NCBI RefSeq assembly: GCF_901538355.1
Contig: NZ_LR593887.1
Span: 4,130,920 to 4,194,919, forward strand
Reading direction: 5' to 3'
From: Tuwongella immobilis
GTDB lineage: Bacteria > Planctomycetota > Planctomycetia > Gemmatales > Gemmataceae
DNA: 64,000 nt
This document shows, piece after piece, positions 46,596-55,311 of this stretch. The position numbers and the translations under genes are program-made. The notes under the pieces are model-generated. The model saw only the letters and a program-made list of their open reading frames with translations, was not told where the DNA came from and did not search any database. Positions within the stretch are counted from its first letter, which is position 1; each line of letters opens with the position of its first letter.

Positions 46596-46711
46596 CACAC
46601 GATCTGGGCCAACGGTTCAGCCATCGTGGATTTTTTGTTTTGACGAGGTGGATGATTGTTCCTAAGATCCACACTCGATTCCGCTTTCGGATGCGTCAGG
46701 AGACCACGATC

Positions 46712-47959
46712 GTGAGCCAACTTTTGCACCGTCGGGATGCGTTGCGCGGATTACTCGCGTCGAGCCTGGGGATTCCCCTGCTCGGATCGCTGGGCTGCAA
46801 CAATTCACAGCCTACTGCGTCCAGCAACACCATCAAAATCGTCTCCAGCCTCCCGCGAACGGGATCGGCAAAGGCCCAAACCGATTCCATCGTCAATGGA
46901 ATCCGCATGGCCTTGGAAGAAGTGAATTTCAAGGTCGGCAATTTCACGCTCGAATACGAAGATCTGGACGATGCCACGGCGGCGGCCGGTCAGTGGACCC
47001 CCGAACGCGAAAGCGCCAATGCCGACAAAGCGGCCAAAGATCTGGATGTGATGGTCTACATTGGACCGTACAACTCCGGAGCGGCCAAGAATTCGATTCC
47101 CATTCTCAATCGCGCGAATGTGCTGATGGTTAGCCCTGCAGTCACGGGGCCGGGGTTCACCAAGCCGGGGTTGGGCGAAGCGGACGAGCCGGGGATTTAC
47201 CGTCCCAGCGGTCGAGCCAACTTCACGCGAGTCGTTCCGGCAGACGATCTGCAAGGCCCGCTGGCTGCCGATTGGACCAAGGCAATGGGCGTGAAAAAAG
47301 CCTATGTGCTGGACGATACCGAAGTGTACGGCAAAGGGATTGCCACGCTGTTCCATGAGCGTTGCAAAGAAATTGGCATCGAAGTCATCGCCCAAGAAAG
47401 CATCGATACCAAGCAAGGCGAGTTCACCTCGCTGATGAACAAGATCAAGAATACCAATCCGCAGATGATTTACTTCGGCGGCACCTCGCAGACCAAAGCG
47501 GGTCAGATCGCCAAGGACATGGTCGCAGCCGGACTCAGCGGCGATCAATGCTTCATGATGGCACCGGATGGCTGCTACGAAATGGCCTTCATTCAAGCGG
47601 CCGGTGCGGATGTGTTCAAATCCTTGAAAGCGTATGTCACCTTCGGCGGCGTCCCCCCGGAACAACTCACCGGCAAGGGCAAATCGTTTGTCGAAAATTA
47701 CCTCAAGCGATATCAGATTAAGCCCGAAGGCTATGCGGTATATGGGTATGAGTCTGGCTTGGTCGCGCTCGAAGCGATCCGCAAAGCCGCAAAGAAAGAC
47801 CGCGTCGCCATCATCGAGGCCGCTTTTGCCATTCAGGACTTCGACGGTGCCCTCGGTAAGTGGTCGTTCGACAAGAACGGGGACACGACCTCGAAGGTGA
47901 TGAGCGGCAGTATCGTGGAAAATGGCGATTTCAAGTTCGTCCGTTTGTTAGGTGCGTGA
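46712..47959 (+). CDS. ABC transporter substrate-binding protein, branched-chain amino acid type, Tat-like lipoprotein
   Basis: About 415 residues from GTG 46712 (AGGAG 9 bases upstream). The N-terminus HRRDALRGLLASSLGIPLLGSLGC combines a twin-arginine-like pair (RRxxLR) with a lipobox ending LGC, so it is likely exported as a lipid-anchored protein. The body is a class I periplasmic binding fold (IKIVSSLPRTGSAKAQTDSIVNGIRMALEEVN, IGPYNSGAAKNSIPILNRA, AYVLDDTEVYGKG). ATGs at 46652 and 46691 are in frame but would spoil the signal sequence. It is the first gene of the liv operon; a terminator-like hairpin lies between it and the permease. The ligand is likely an amino acid but cannot be read from sequence. 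Confidence 0.92.
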   Translation: MSQLLHRRDALRGLLASSLGIPLLGSLGCNNSQPTASSNTIKIVSSLPRTGSAKAQTDSIVNGIRMALEEVNFKVGNFTLEYEDLDDATAAAGQWTPERESANADKAAKDLDVMVYIGPYNSGAAKNSIPILNRANVLMVSPAVTGPGFTKPGLGEADEPGIYRPSGRANFTRVVPADDLQGPLAADWTKAMGVKKAYVLDDTEVYGKGIATLFHERCKEIGIEVIAQESIDTKQGEFTSLMNKIKNTNPQMIYFGGTSQTKAGQIAKDMVAAGLSGDQCFMMAPDGCYEMAFIQAAGADVFKSLKAYVTFGGVPPEQLTGKGKSFVENYLKRYQIKPEGYAVYGYESGLVALEAIRKAAKKDRVAIIEAAFAIQDFDGALGKWSFDKNGDTTSKVMSGSIVENGDFKFVRLLGA

Positions 47960-47986
47960 TTCGGGTTCTCCGCTCTATCTGCGAAT

Positions 47987-48032
47987 TCGGTGTCAGCCTT
48001 CTCCTCTCCCACTGACACCGATTTTCGTTTTT
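47987..48032 (+). terminator. Intra-operon terminator/attenuator between binding protein and LivH genes
   Basis: TCGGTGTCAG (47987-47996) pairs perfectly with CTGACACCGA (48012-48021) over a 15-base loop and is followed by TTTTCGTTTTTT, an intrinsic terminator. It would allow more binding protein than membrane components, a common pattern in ABC importers. Confidence 0.8.
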
Positions 48033-48056
48033 TGCTGCCTTCCGGGGGTTTGCAAC

Positions 48057-49061
48057 GTGGTCGGGATTGTCTTACTGGCAGACCTGCTCGAATTGGTGAC
48101 ATCCGACACCTTCGTGCAATGTCTGATCACCGGGACGGTCATTGGCATGCTCTATGCCTTGATCGCCCTTGGTTACACCATGGTGTATGGGATTGTCGAG
48201 CTTATCAATTTCGCGCATGGCGATTTGTTTATGCTCGGTACCTTCTTTGCGCTCACGTTGCTCACCATCTTGGGGTTCAACTCCGCAGGCGACCCACCAG
48301 GCACGGTCATGGCCGTCATTGCCATGCTGCTCATGCTCACACTCGTGCCGACATTCACGGCACTGGTCAATGTCGGCATCGATCGCTCGGTCTACCGCTC
48401 CTTGCGAAACGCCCCGAAGCTCGCACCGCTCGTCTCGGCGATTGGTGTTTCGTTCGTGCTGATGAATATCGGTCTGTTTTGGTCCGCACTGCTTCCGGAT
48501 TCGGGTCGGCCAGTCGCGGCGGCGGCGGATCGGAACTTCCCCACGCTCATCCCGGCGACGAATTTACTCTCCGCAGAATCCGGACTGCGCTTCACCTATC
48601 GTGATCTCTTGGTCGTCGCGGTGACGGTGCCCATCATGATCACGCTGACGCTTTTGGTGAAGTATACCCGCATGGGTCAAGCGATGCGTGCCACCGCGCA
48701 GAACCCCACCGCCGCTCGACTCATGGGGATCAATGTCGATCGCGTGATTGCCGCCACGTTTCTTATCGGCGGTGCGTTGGCCGGTTTCGCCAGCGTCGTC
48801 TACGGGCTGACCATCGGCACGATCAGCTACCAAGTCGGCTATCAAAATGGCCTGTATGCCTTCACGGCGGCGGTACTTGGCGGCATCGGCAACATTCCGG
48901 GAGCGGTGCTGGGCGGACTCGTGATTGGCTTGGTGCGGTCATTCGGATCGGGATACGTCTCGGAACAATGGACCAGCGCCTTGGTGTTTGTCATTCTCAT
49001 CGTGATTCTCACCTTCCGCCCGACCGGCTTGCTCGGTGCCCGAACTCGGGAGAAAGTGTAA
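48057..49061 (+). CDS. livH: Branched-chain amino-acid-type ABC permease (LivH-like)
   Basis: About 334 residues of hydrophobic, multi-span membrane protein. The first part has the family motif IALGYTMVYGIVELINFAHGDLFMLG, and the C-terminal spans carry AAVLGGIGNIPGAVLGGLVIGL, the conserved LivH/LivM EAA-like loop. The GTG at 48057 is my choice because it lies beyond the terminator hairpin; a GTG at 47952 would add a polar, non-native-looking 35 residues. Shine-Dalgarno support is weak. It overlaps the next start by one base (TAATG). Confidence 0.88.
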   Translation: MVGIVLLADLLELVTSDTFVQCLITGTVIGMLYALIALGYTMVYGIVELINFAHGDLFMLGTFFALTLLTILGFNSAGDPPGTVMAVIAMLLMLTLVPTFTALVNVGIDRSVYRSLRNAPKLAPLVSAIGVSFVLMNIGLFWSALLPDSGRPVAAAADRNFPTLIPATNLLSAESGLRFTYRDLLVVAVTVPIMITLTLLVKYTRMGQAMRATAQNPTAARLMGINVDRVIAATFLIGGALAGFASVVYGLTIGTISYQVGYQNGLYAFTAAVLGGIGNIPGAVLGGLVIGLVRSFGSGYVSEQWTSALVFVILIVILTFRPTGLLGARTREKV

Positions 49062-50173
49062 TGACCACTCCACTTGCCACACCGATCCCGCCCGCACGCA
49101 GTTGGAAAGAATCGATTCCCTGGGGGATTCTCACCCTGGCAATCGTCGCGGCCTACCCACTGATTCCGGGCTTGGAAAACTCGCTGGGAATCGGCAATCA
49201 ACTGGGCTTCTTGTTTATTTTCTCGATTTTGGCGCTCGCGCTGAACGTGATTGTCGGCTACACCGGCCTGCTCCATTTGGGCATTGCCGCGTTCTTCGGC
49301 ATTGGTGCCTACATTACCGGCATCTTGACCATCTCGCGCTATCCGTTTCAGGTGGGATTCTTCCCCGCCTTGGTCGCCTCGACGGTCGGTGCCTCGCTCT
49401 TGGGCATGATGATTAGTGCCCCCACGCTGCGGCTTCGCGGCGATTATCTGGCGTTGGTGACGCTGGGCTTCGGCGAAGTGGTGCGGTTCTCCCTGCGGAA
49501 TCTCGAAGAAATCACCGATGGCACCAAGGGCTTGAACCCGATCCCAGCCCCGAAATTCCTGGGTGAAGACGCGAATTGGGCCGGCGATTTCCGCTACTTC
49601 TATTACCTCACCTTTGCGATCTTGCTCGTGGTGATTCTCCTACTTCGCAACATCGAGCGATCCCGGCTCGGTCGCGCTTGGGTGGCCCTGCGCGAAGACG
49701 AACTCGCCACCACCGCCATGGGGTTAAGCACCGCTCGGCTGCGCTTGCTCGCATTCGGTCTGGGCTGCGGGTTGGCAGGATTGGCCGGATCGCTGTATGC
49801 CACCCGATTGGTCAATACCGCCGACCCGAATTCCTACGACTTCAACCGCAGCATCATCATGCTCAGTTGCCTCATTTTGGGCGGGCTGGGCAATCGCAAT
49901 GGGGTGCTGCTGGGCGTGTTTTTGATTCTCGGCTTCGACAACATTCTGGCACCGCTGATGGACGGCATCATTCAGCGGAATTTCCCCGGTGAAACGAAAG
50001 TTTACTTCACCTTCAGCGGTTGGCGATTGATGGTCTTCGGCATGGCGTTGATTCTGGTGATGCGCTATCGCCCCGAGGGGCTGCTCCCCTCCAGCCGCAT
50101 GGCCCACGAATTGCACCCCGAAGACGAATTGCCGCCCCAGCCCGAAGCCAGCGCCGCGGAGGTGAAATCATGA
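49061..50173 (+). CDS. livM: Branched-chain amino-acid-type ABC permease (LivM-like)
   Basis: A 370-residue permease with about nine membrane spans. Family motifs include ALNVIVGYTGLLHLGIAAFFGIGAYITGIL, SAPTLRLRGDYLALVTLGFGEVVR and a C-terminal SCLILGGLGNRNGVLLG. The N-terminus is extended slightly with a Pro-rich stretch, and the last 25 residues are a charged cytoplasmic tail (HELHPEDELPPQPEAS). Start and stop codons overlap its neighbours on both sides: TAATG at 49059-49063 and ATGA at 50170-50173. Confidence 0.95.
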   Translation: MTTPLATPIPPARSWKESIPWGILTLAIVAAYPLIPGLENSLGIGNQLGFLFIFSILALALNVIVGYTGLLHLGIAAFFGIGAYITGILTISRYPFQVGFFPALVASTVGASLLGMMISAPTLRLRGDYLALVTLGFGEVVRFSLRNLEEITDGTKGLNPIPAPKFLGEDANWAGDFRYFYYLTFAILLVVILLLRNIERSRLGRAWVALREDELATTAMGLSTARLRLLAFGLGCGLAGLAGSLYATRLVNTADPNSYDFNRSIIMLSCLILGGLGNRNGVLLGVFLILGFDNILAPLMDGIIQRNFPGETKVYFTFSGWRLMVFGMALILVMRYRPEGLLPSSRMAHELHPEDELPPQPEASAAEVKS

Positions 50174-51474
50174 GTCTCTTGCGTGTCGACAATCTCACCA
50201 TGCGGTTTGGTGGCCTCACCGCGGTCAGTGGCCTGAATCTGACCATAGAATCCGGCCAAATCGTCAGCGTCATCGGCCCCAACGGTGCCGGCAAGACCAC
50301 GGCGTTCAACGCCATTACGGGAATTTATCCCCCGACCGAAGGCACAATCGCCTTTGAAGATCGGCCCCAGCTTCGCCCATTTCGCGCCAAAACCCTACTG
50401 AGCGCATTGGCGATTGGGCTGCTGGTGGGGGTGCTGTCGTGGATTGCCGCCGCCAGTGTCGATGACCTCTGGAAGGCCGCGATCAAGCGACAACTCTCCG
50501 ACGGCGTCGAGAATTTCTCCTACGGAACCGCACTGCGCGATGGCATGGCCTACTTGCGGGGCGATCTGGCGATCGACAAGCCGCGACGCAGCCGCACCTG
50601 GCAAGTCGTCAGTTGCGATGGCGAAGTCGAACTGTTGCGTGGGCTGACGCTCGAAGCCGCCACGCTGGCCCGCGATCGGCTCCAATCCGGCGAGTACGAA
50701 TTCCAGGATTCGCAACTGCGCGTGATTCACCCCGCCAGTGGCGAAGTCATCTTCCAAGCGGAAGACCGCGACAGCCTCGACCGCTTCCGCACTAAGTTGG
50801 TTTCCACCAAGCAGGCGGGCGAAGATCAGGCCCGATTTGCCGTGCGGGTGGGGATTCTCGGCTTCCTCATCGGCCTGTCGGGAACGCTAGTCGTCTGGCG
50901 ACGAACGCGCCGATCGGCCGACTACATCGCCCTTACCGGCATCGCGCGGACGTTCCAAAACATTCGACTCTTTCAGAATATGACGGTGTTGGAAAATATC
51001 CTCATCGGCATGGATCGCAAGATGTCGAACAATCTGCTGGCGATGGCGCTGCGTTGGCCAGGCTTGCGACGCGCGGAGGCCGAATGCTCGAAGCAGGCCC
51101 AGGAATTGCTCCGATTCGTGGGCTTGCGTGCCGACCAGATGAATTTGCTGGCCCGACAGTTGCCCTATGGCGATCAACGACGGCTCGAGATTGCCCGCGC
51201 GTTGGCCTGCCAGCCGAAATTGCTGCTGCTGGATGAACCCGCAGCGGGGATGAACCCCAGCGAAACCGTCGAGTTGATGGGGCTGATCCGCCGCATTCGG
51301 GATCGTGGCGTGACTGTCCTGCTGATCGAACACCATATGAATTTGGTCATGGGAATTTCCGATCGCATCGCGGTGCTGGATCATGGCGTGAAAATTGCCG
51401 AGGGGACACCCGAGGAAGTCAAACGCGATCCCAAAGTGATCGCCGCCTACCTGGGTGAGGAAGAGGTGAGCTAA
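50170..51474 (+). CDS. livG: LivG-like ABC ATPase with an inserted membrane hairpin
   Basis: The ATPase core is clearly LivG: FGGLTAVSGLNLTIESGQIVSVIGPNGAGKTT (Walker A 36-44), TGIARTFQNIRLF (Q263), signature loop LPYGDQRRLEIARAL from 331, LLLLDEPAAG (Walker B from 351) and IEHHM (H388). The chain, however, has 434 residues instead of about 255. An insert of about 180 residues (67-249) splits the core between the strand after Walker A and the Q-loop. It holds two hydrophobic spans, about 75-97 and 223-243, flanked by basic residues (RPQLRPFRAK before, WRRTRRS after). By the positive-inside rule the 125-residue stretch between them would lie outside the membrane. The ATPase motifs appear intact, so this may be active and membrane-tethered. 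The start overlaps LivM by four bases. Confidence 0.93.
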   Translation: MSLLRVDNLTMRFGGLTAVSGLNLTIESGQIVSVIGPNGAGKTTAFNAITGIYPPTEGTIAFEDRPQLRPFRAKTLLSALAIGLLVGVLSWIAAASVDDLWKAAIKRQLSDGVENFSYGTALRDGMAYLRGDLAIDKPRRSRTWQVVSCDGEVELLRGLTLEAATLARDRLQSGEYEFQDSQLRVIHPASGEVIFQAEDRDSLDRFRTKLVSTKQAGEDQARFAVRVGILGFLIGLSGTLVVWRRTRRSADYIALTGIARTFQNIRLFQNMTVLENILIGMDRKMSNNLLAMALRWPGLRRAEAECSKQAQELLRFVGLRADQMNLLARQLPYGDQRRLEIARALACQPKLLLLDEPAAGMNPSETVELMGLIRRIRDRGVTVLLIEHHMNLVMGISDRIAVLDHGVKIAEGTPEEVKRDPKVIAAYLGEEEVS

Positions 51475-52184
51475 TGCCCCTATTGGAAGTCAACAATCTC
51501 CAGGTCGCGTATGGTCCGATTGTCGCCCTGCAAGGGATCAGCCTGACCGTCGAGCCGGGCGAAGTCGTCACCATCATTGGTGCCAACGGCGCGGGCAAAA
51601 CCACCACGCTGATGACCGTCTCCGGTTGTGTCAAAGTCAAATCGGGCAGCATTCGCTTCGATGGCCAAGACATTACCGGCATGCCCGCCGATCAAATCGT
51701 GCGATTGGGATTGGCACAATCTCCGGAAGGTCGCAAAATTTTCCCCCGCTTAACCGTGCGGGAAAACCTGCTGATGGGTGCGTTCACCCGAAACGACAAG
51801 GCGGAGATTGCCTCGGACATCAAAAAGATGATCGAGATGTTCCCGATTCTCGGCAAGCGCAGTCATCAGGCGGGGGGCACCCTCTCCGGTGGCGAACAGC
51901 AGATGCTGGCGATTGCTCGGGCGTTAATGTCCCGCCCGAAATTATTGCTGCTGGATGAGCCATCCTTGGGATTGGCCCCGAAGATTGTGCTGCAAATCTT
52001 CGACATTGTGCGAGAATTGAATCGCCAAGGCATGGCAGTGTTGCTCGTGGAACAGAATGCCCGCATGGCGTTGAAGGTGGCCAACCGGGGATACGTCCTC
52101 GAAACGGGCCGCATGACCATGACGGCTCCCGCGTCGGAATTGCTCGATGATGAACGCATCCGCGCGGCCTATCTCGGTGAGTAA
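51474..52184 (+). CDS. livF: LivF-like ABC ATPase
   Basis: A standard 236-residue ATPase of the branched-chain amino acid importer class. Walker A is GANGAGKTT, followed by the LivF-specific SPEGRKIFPRLTVRENL. The signature is LSGGEQQMLAIARAL and Walker B LLLLDEPSLGLAP. Unlike its partner LivG it has no insert. Its start overlaps the LivG stop by one base (TAATG), so they are translated together and form a heterodimeric motor with the two permeases. Confidence 0.97.
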   Translation: MPLLEVNNLQVAYGPIVALQGISLTVEPGEVVTIIGANGAGKTTTLMTVSGCVKVKSGSIRFDGQDITGMPADQIVRLGLAQSPEGRKIFPRLTVRENLLMGAFTRNDKAEIASDIKKMIEMFPILGKRSHQAGGTLSGGEQQMLAIARALMSRPKLLLLDEPSLGLAPKIVLQIFDIVRELNRQGMAVLLVEQNARMALKVANRGYVLETGRMTMTAPASELLDDERIRAAYLGE

Positions 52185-52186
52185 GC

Positions 52187-53266
52187 ATGAGTATTTCCGG
52201 TGTGGTCTGTCGGTGGCTGAAGGTGCCCGCTTCCCGTGGCAAGGTCTCGCTGGCGGGTGGCGATTCCGCGGAGCCTGCCAAGCCTGTCGATGTCATTTTA
52301 GTGGAGATCCAAACGACCGAAGGCGTGACTGGCCTGGGGGTTACGCTTTCGCATCACGGCGGTGCCGCTGCGTTATTGGCCCTGTTGGAACACGACATTG
52401 CACCGCTGGTGCGCGATGAAGATGCGGCCGCACATGAGAAAATTGGCGCGAAGGTCAAACAATCGCTGCGTCGGCTCGATTCGGATGGCCTGATTTCGCG
52501 GGCATATGCCGCCATCGATATTGCCTTGTGGGATCTCAAGGGCAAACTCGCCAATCTGCCACTCTGGCGATTGTTGGGTGCTGCTCGCCCCACCGCCAGT
52601 GCCTTTCTCACCGTCCGGGAAACGCGACAAGCTGCCAAGAAAGCCGCCGAATTGGGGGCAATCGGCGTCCGTGTCGAACTCGCGGCCTGCGATCCCGAAG
52701 CCGATGCTCAGACCGTCGGCGAAGTGCGTGCCAGCTTGGGCGATGCCGCATGGCTGGCCGCCGCCGCCAACGAACGCTACGATCTGGGCACTGCTCTTGC
52801 GCTCGGACAGATATTCGACAACGAATACGCATTGGATTGGTTCGAATCGCCGACCATCTCCAGCGACATCCGTGCGTATCGCAAGTTGTCTTCCCGCTTG
52901 GATTTAGCGATTGCCACCGGCGATCGATTCCGCTCGCCCAGCGATGCGCGGGGCTGGTTGCGGCATCCCATCGCTCGGGTGCTGCGGCCCGACGTGCTGC
53001 GACTGGGCGGAATCACTCCCTGGCTGCGACTCGCGGCCATGGCCGAACCAACTCCGATTGTCCTTTCGCCGTATCGCCTGCCGGAAATTGGCATCCATTT
53101 GGCCTGTGGCATCCAGATCGTTCAGGCCGTGGAATGGGTCGATACGCTGTCCCCACTCTGGGAAGTCGGCCCCGAGTTCCGCAACGGCCAACTCGTCCCG
53201 CCGACCGCTCCCGGCCTCGGATTGGTCCTCAACGAAAAGACGGTCAAACGACTCGCCGTTTCCTGA
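52187..53266 (+). CDS. Enolase-superfamily protein (mandelate racemase / muconate lactonizing-like) with degenerate active site
   Basis: A 359-residue protein two bases after livF, so in the same transcript. The capping domain and the barrel are recognisable: GLISRAYAAIDIALWDLKGK, E220 in WFESP, D246 in TGD, and D269 followed by GGIT. However, the beta-2 Lys-x-Lys motif is replaced by R162-V-E164, and the first metal ligand, normally Asp in D-x-N, is Ala193 (AAANERYD). The C-terminal His is also replaced, by Tyr296 (SPYRLPE). With two of three metal ligands left, ordinary catalysis seems unlikely. It may be a new clade or a non-enzymatic protein linked to the transported compound. Confidence 0.83.
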   Translation: MSISGVVCRWLKVPASRGKVSLAGGDSAEPAKPVDVILVEIQTTEGVTGLGVTLSHHGGAAALLALLEHDIAPLVRDEDAAAHEKIGAKVKQSLRRLDSDGLISRAYAAIDIALWDLKGKLANLPLWRLLGAARPTASAFLTVRETRQAAKKAAELGAIGVRVELAACDPEADAQTVGEVRASLGDAAWLAAAANERYDLGTALALGQIFDNEYALDWFESPTISSDIRAYRKLSSRLDLAIATGDRFRSPSDARGWLRHPIARVLRPDVLRLGGITPWLRLAAMAEPTPIVLSPYRLPEIGIHLACGIQIVQAVEWVDTLSPLWEVGPEFRNGQLVPPTAPGLGLVLNEKTVKRLAVS

Positions 53267-53289
53267 GTCGAATGCCCCGCATCCAACGC

Positions 53290-53326
53290 CACACGCCCGA
53301 GACATCCTGCGATGCTCGGGCGTGTG
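53290..53326. terminator. Hairpin between convergent genes
   Basis: CACACGCCCGAG (53290-53301) pairs perfectly with CTCGGGCGTGTG (53315-53326) over a 13-base loop, in the gap between the enolase-like and ThuA genes. It probably ends both. Confidence 0.7.
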
Positions 53327-53359
53327 ACATTTCACGGTAACTTGTTATTGGCAAACGGA

Positions 53360-54391
53360 TTACTTCAGTTGCAGATCGGCGGGCTTAACACCCTTCTTGA
53401 AGCCGCCGAACTTGAACGGCGACGGTTCGAACGGCCCGACGATATCGACTTTCGATTGCGCGGGGATTTGGTCGGCCATGCCAATCGCCCAGTAGCAGCC
53501 GTTGACGAGCAGGCGACGCACACCTTCGCTGGGCAGGTCATTCGCTGCGCCAATCGTGCTAACGAACGCCTTACCGACCTTGCCGCTTCCCGTGTCATAC
53601 GGTTTGGTCCAAGCAATCGGCATCATCGGATTGTTCTGCTTGCCGTCGACCGGCTCATCGGTCGGCTTCATCCCCTTGAGCACCTGTCCGAGCACCAGCG
53701 GCGTGACATCCTTGGGCAATCGCACGCCGTAAACGTCGGTCGGTCCCCAGATATCGCCGCTCTTGATGCCGCGCAGAATCGGATTGTTTTCGGCCCCCGG
53801 CGCAATCAGGCCGCGCGTCGATTGGCTGCCGTGATTGCCGTGGTGGGTGAACCAAGTTTCGCCGAGCAACCGCTTGCCAAAGCCGCCTTCCCACCCGGCG
53901 ACTTTGCTCGTCCAGGTGTAGTTGGCATATTTCGATTTCGGATTCAAATTGAAAGCGTGCGTCGAGGTGCGAATGGCGACCACCGGCTTGCCCGCTTCGA
54001 GATAATCGACGATCCACTTCATCTGATCGTCTGGCAAATCTCGGAATCGCAAGAACATCACCACCAAATCCGCGCTGGGCAGCACTTCCAGGCCGGGGAT
54101 ATTGCGAACATTCGTTGGCTCGATGTTGCCGGACTTGGGGTCGATGGCGAACAGCACCGTGCATCGGAACCCGTGATGGACGCTGAGGATGCGCGCCAAT
54201 TGCGGCAGCACTTCTTCGCTGCGATATTCTTCATCGCCGGAGATCAGCACAATGTGCTTGCCCTTTCCGGGGCCATCTCCGCCGGGATACACCAAGGTGT
54301 GATCGTCTGCCGCGTGGACGGTCATTCCCGTCACCGCTCCCACGAGCAGCGTCATGACACTGCCGAGGAAAAATCGTCGAATGTTTGGCAT
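53360..54391 (-). CDS. ThuA domain-containing protein, exported
   Basis: A 343-residue protein with an N-terminal signal segment (FFLGSVMTLLVGAVTGMTVHA). The ThuA domain (glutamine-amidotransferase-like fold) runs through GKHIVLISGDEEYRSEEVLPQLARIL, VVMFLRFRDLPDDQMKWIVDYLEAGKPVVAIRTSTHAF and GETWFTHHGNHG. ThuA proteins are linked to trehalose or other carbohydrate use, but their chemistry is not settled. AGGA is 8 bases before ATG 54391; the open frame extends to 54535. It follows the redoxin gene by 143 bases on the same strand. Confidence 0.9.
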   Translation of the reverse strand: MPNIRRFFLGSVMTLLVGAVTGMTVHAADDHTLVYPGGDGPGKGKHIVLISGDEEYRSEEVLPQLARILSVHHGFRCTVLFAIDPKSGNIEPTNVRNIPGLEVLPSADLVVMFLRFRDLPDDQMKWIVDYLEAGKPVVAIRTSTHAFNLNPKSKYANYTWTSKVAGWEGGFGKRLLGETWFTHHGNHGSQSTRGLIAPGAENNPILRGIKSGDIWGPTDVYGVRLPKDVTPLVLGQVLKGMKPTDEPVDGKQNNPMMPIAWTKPYDTGSGKVGKAFVSTIGAANDLPSEGVRRLLVNGCYWAIGMADQIPAQSKVDIVGPFEPSPFKFGGFKKGVKPADLQLK

Positions 54392-54534
54392 AGCGAGAGT
54401 CCTTTGCCGGGACAAGCCCCGAATCCGATTTCCCAAAACTCCCATGATCTTCGCAGTCGCCCACGCGAAAACAAGCGAAATCCAGGGGATTACCCGCATT
54501 CCAATCGCGGAGTGCGAGCGGCATTCCCCCCGCA

Positions 54535-55311
54535 TCAGCGCGACGATTTCGCCGCCTGATCGCGTCGGTGAATCTCTTGTAACAGCGTCTGATTGGCGAT
54601 GAACGGCTGATCGCCGCGATTGGCCCAGACGATCCGCCCGGCGCGATCGATGACGAACGTGCCGTGCATCAACGCCCCTTCCTCATCCGGCGATTTCGCG
54701 GGGGTAAAGGTTGCATAGCGGGTGGCGACTTGATTTTCCGGGTCGGATAACACCGGGTAGCCGAACGTGCCGTATTCCTTCAGTCGAGCGCGAGTCTCCT
54801 CAACGGGATCGGCGCTGATGGCGACAATGGTGGCTCCCAACTCGGTGAATTTCGCCAGATCCTTCTTCAGGCCAAAGAGTTGCGAAACGCAGTGGTCGCA
54901 ATAATAGCCATAATAGAAGACGACGATCACCGGTCCCTTTGCGGTCGCATCGGCCAACTTCCACGCATTCCCATCAGAATCTTGGAGCGTAAAATCCGGC
55001 GCGAGTTGTCCCAACAGCGGATGTGCCTGCGTCGGCACCGAGACATACGTCGCATCGTTCAACAATTCTTGCAACGGCTTCGACAGTGGCTGGAATTGAC
55101 GATTCGCCAAGTCCGCCTCCGCGCCGGCGGCCAGATTCGCCTTCGGCGGCTCGGTCGCCTCCATTCGCTTCGCTCGATTCTTCGTCGAGTAGAGCACCAC
55201 CGCCAGGGAGAGTCCCACCGTGAAAAACGATAGCCCAATCGGCATCATCGGAATTCCGGAGGATGGTCTTGGCTGTGCTGGCGGAGTCGATTCGGGGGTT
55301 TCAGACGACAT
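54535..55311 (-). CDS. Membrane-tethered AhpC/TSA-type redoxin
   Basis: A 258-residue protein with one membrane span near the N-terminus (MPIGLSFFTVGLSLAVVLY), after a Pro/Ser-rich head. The C-terminal domain is a peroxiredoxin-like fold: LGQLAPDFTLQDSDGNAWKL, then FYYGYYCDHCVSQLFGLK with CDHC. A CxxC at the redoxin position suggests thiol-disulfide exchange rather than pure peroxidase activity. It probably sits on the outer face of the inner membrane. The start codon lies inside the end of the preceding gene (55301-55311 overlap), so translation is coupled. Confidence 0.87.
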   Translation of the reverse strand: MSSETPESTPPAQPRPSSGIPMMPIGLSFFTVGLSLAVVLYSTKNRAKRMEATEPPKANLAAGAEADLANRQFQPLSKPLQELLNDATYVSVPTQAHPLLGQLAPDFTLQDSDGNAWKLADATAKGPVIVVFYYGYYCDHCVSQLFGLKKDLAKFTELGATIVAISADPVEETRARLKEYGTFGYPVLSDPENQVATRYATFTPAKSPDEEGALMHGTFVIDRAGRIVWANRGDQPFIANQTLLQEIHRRDQAAKSSR

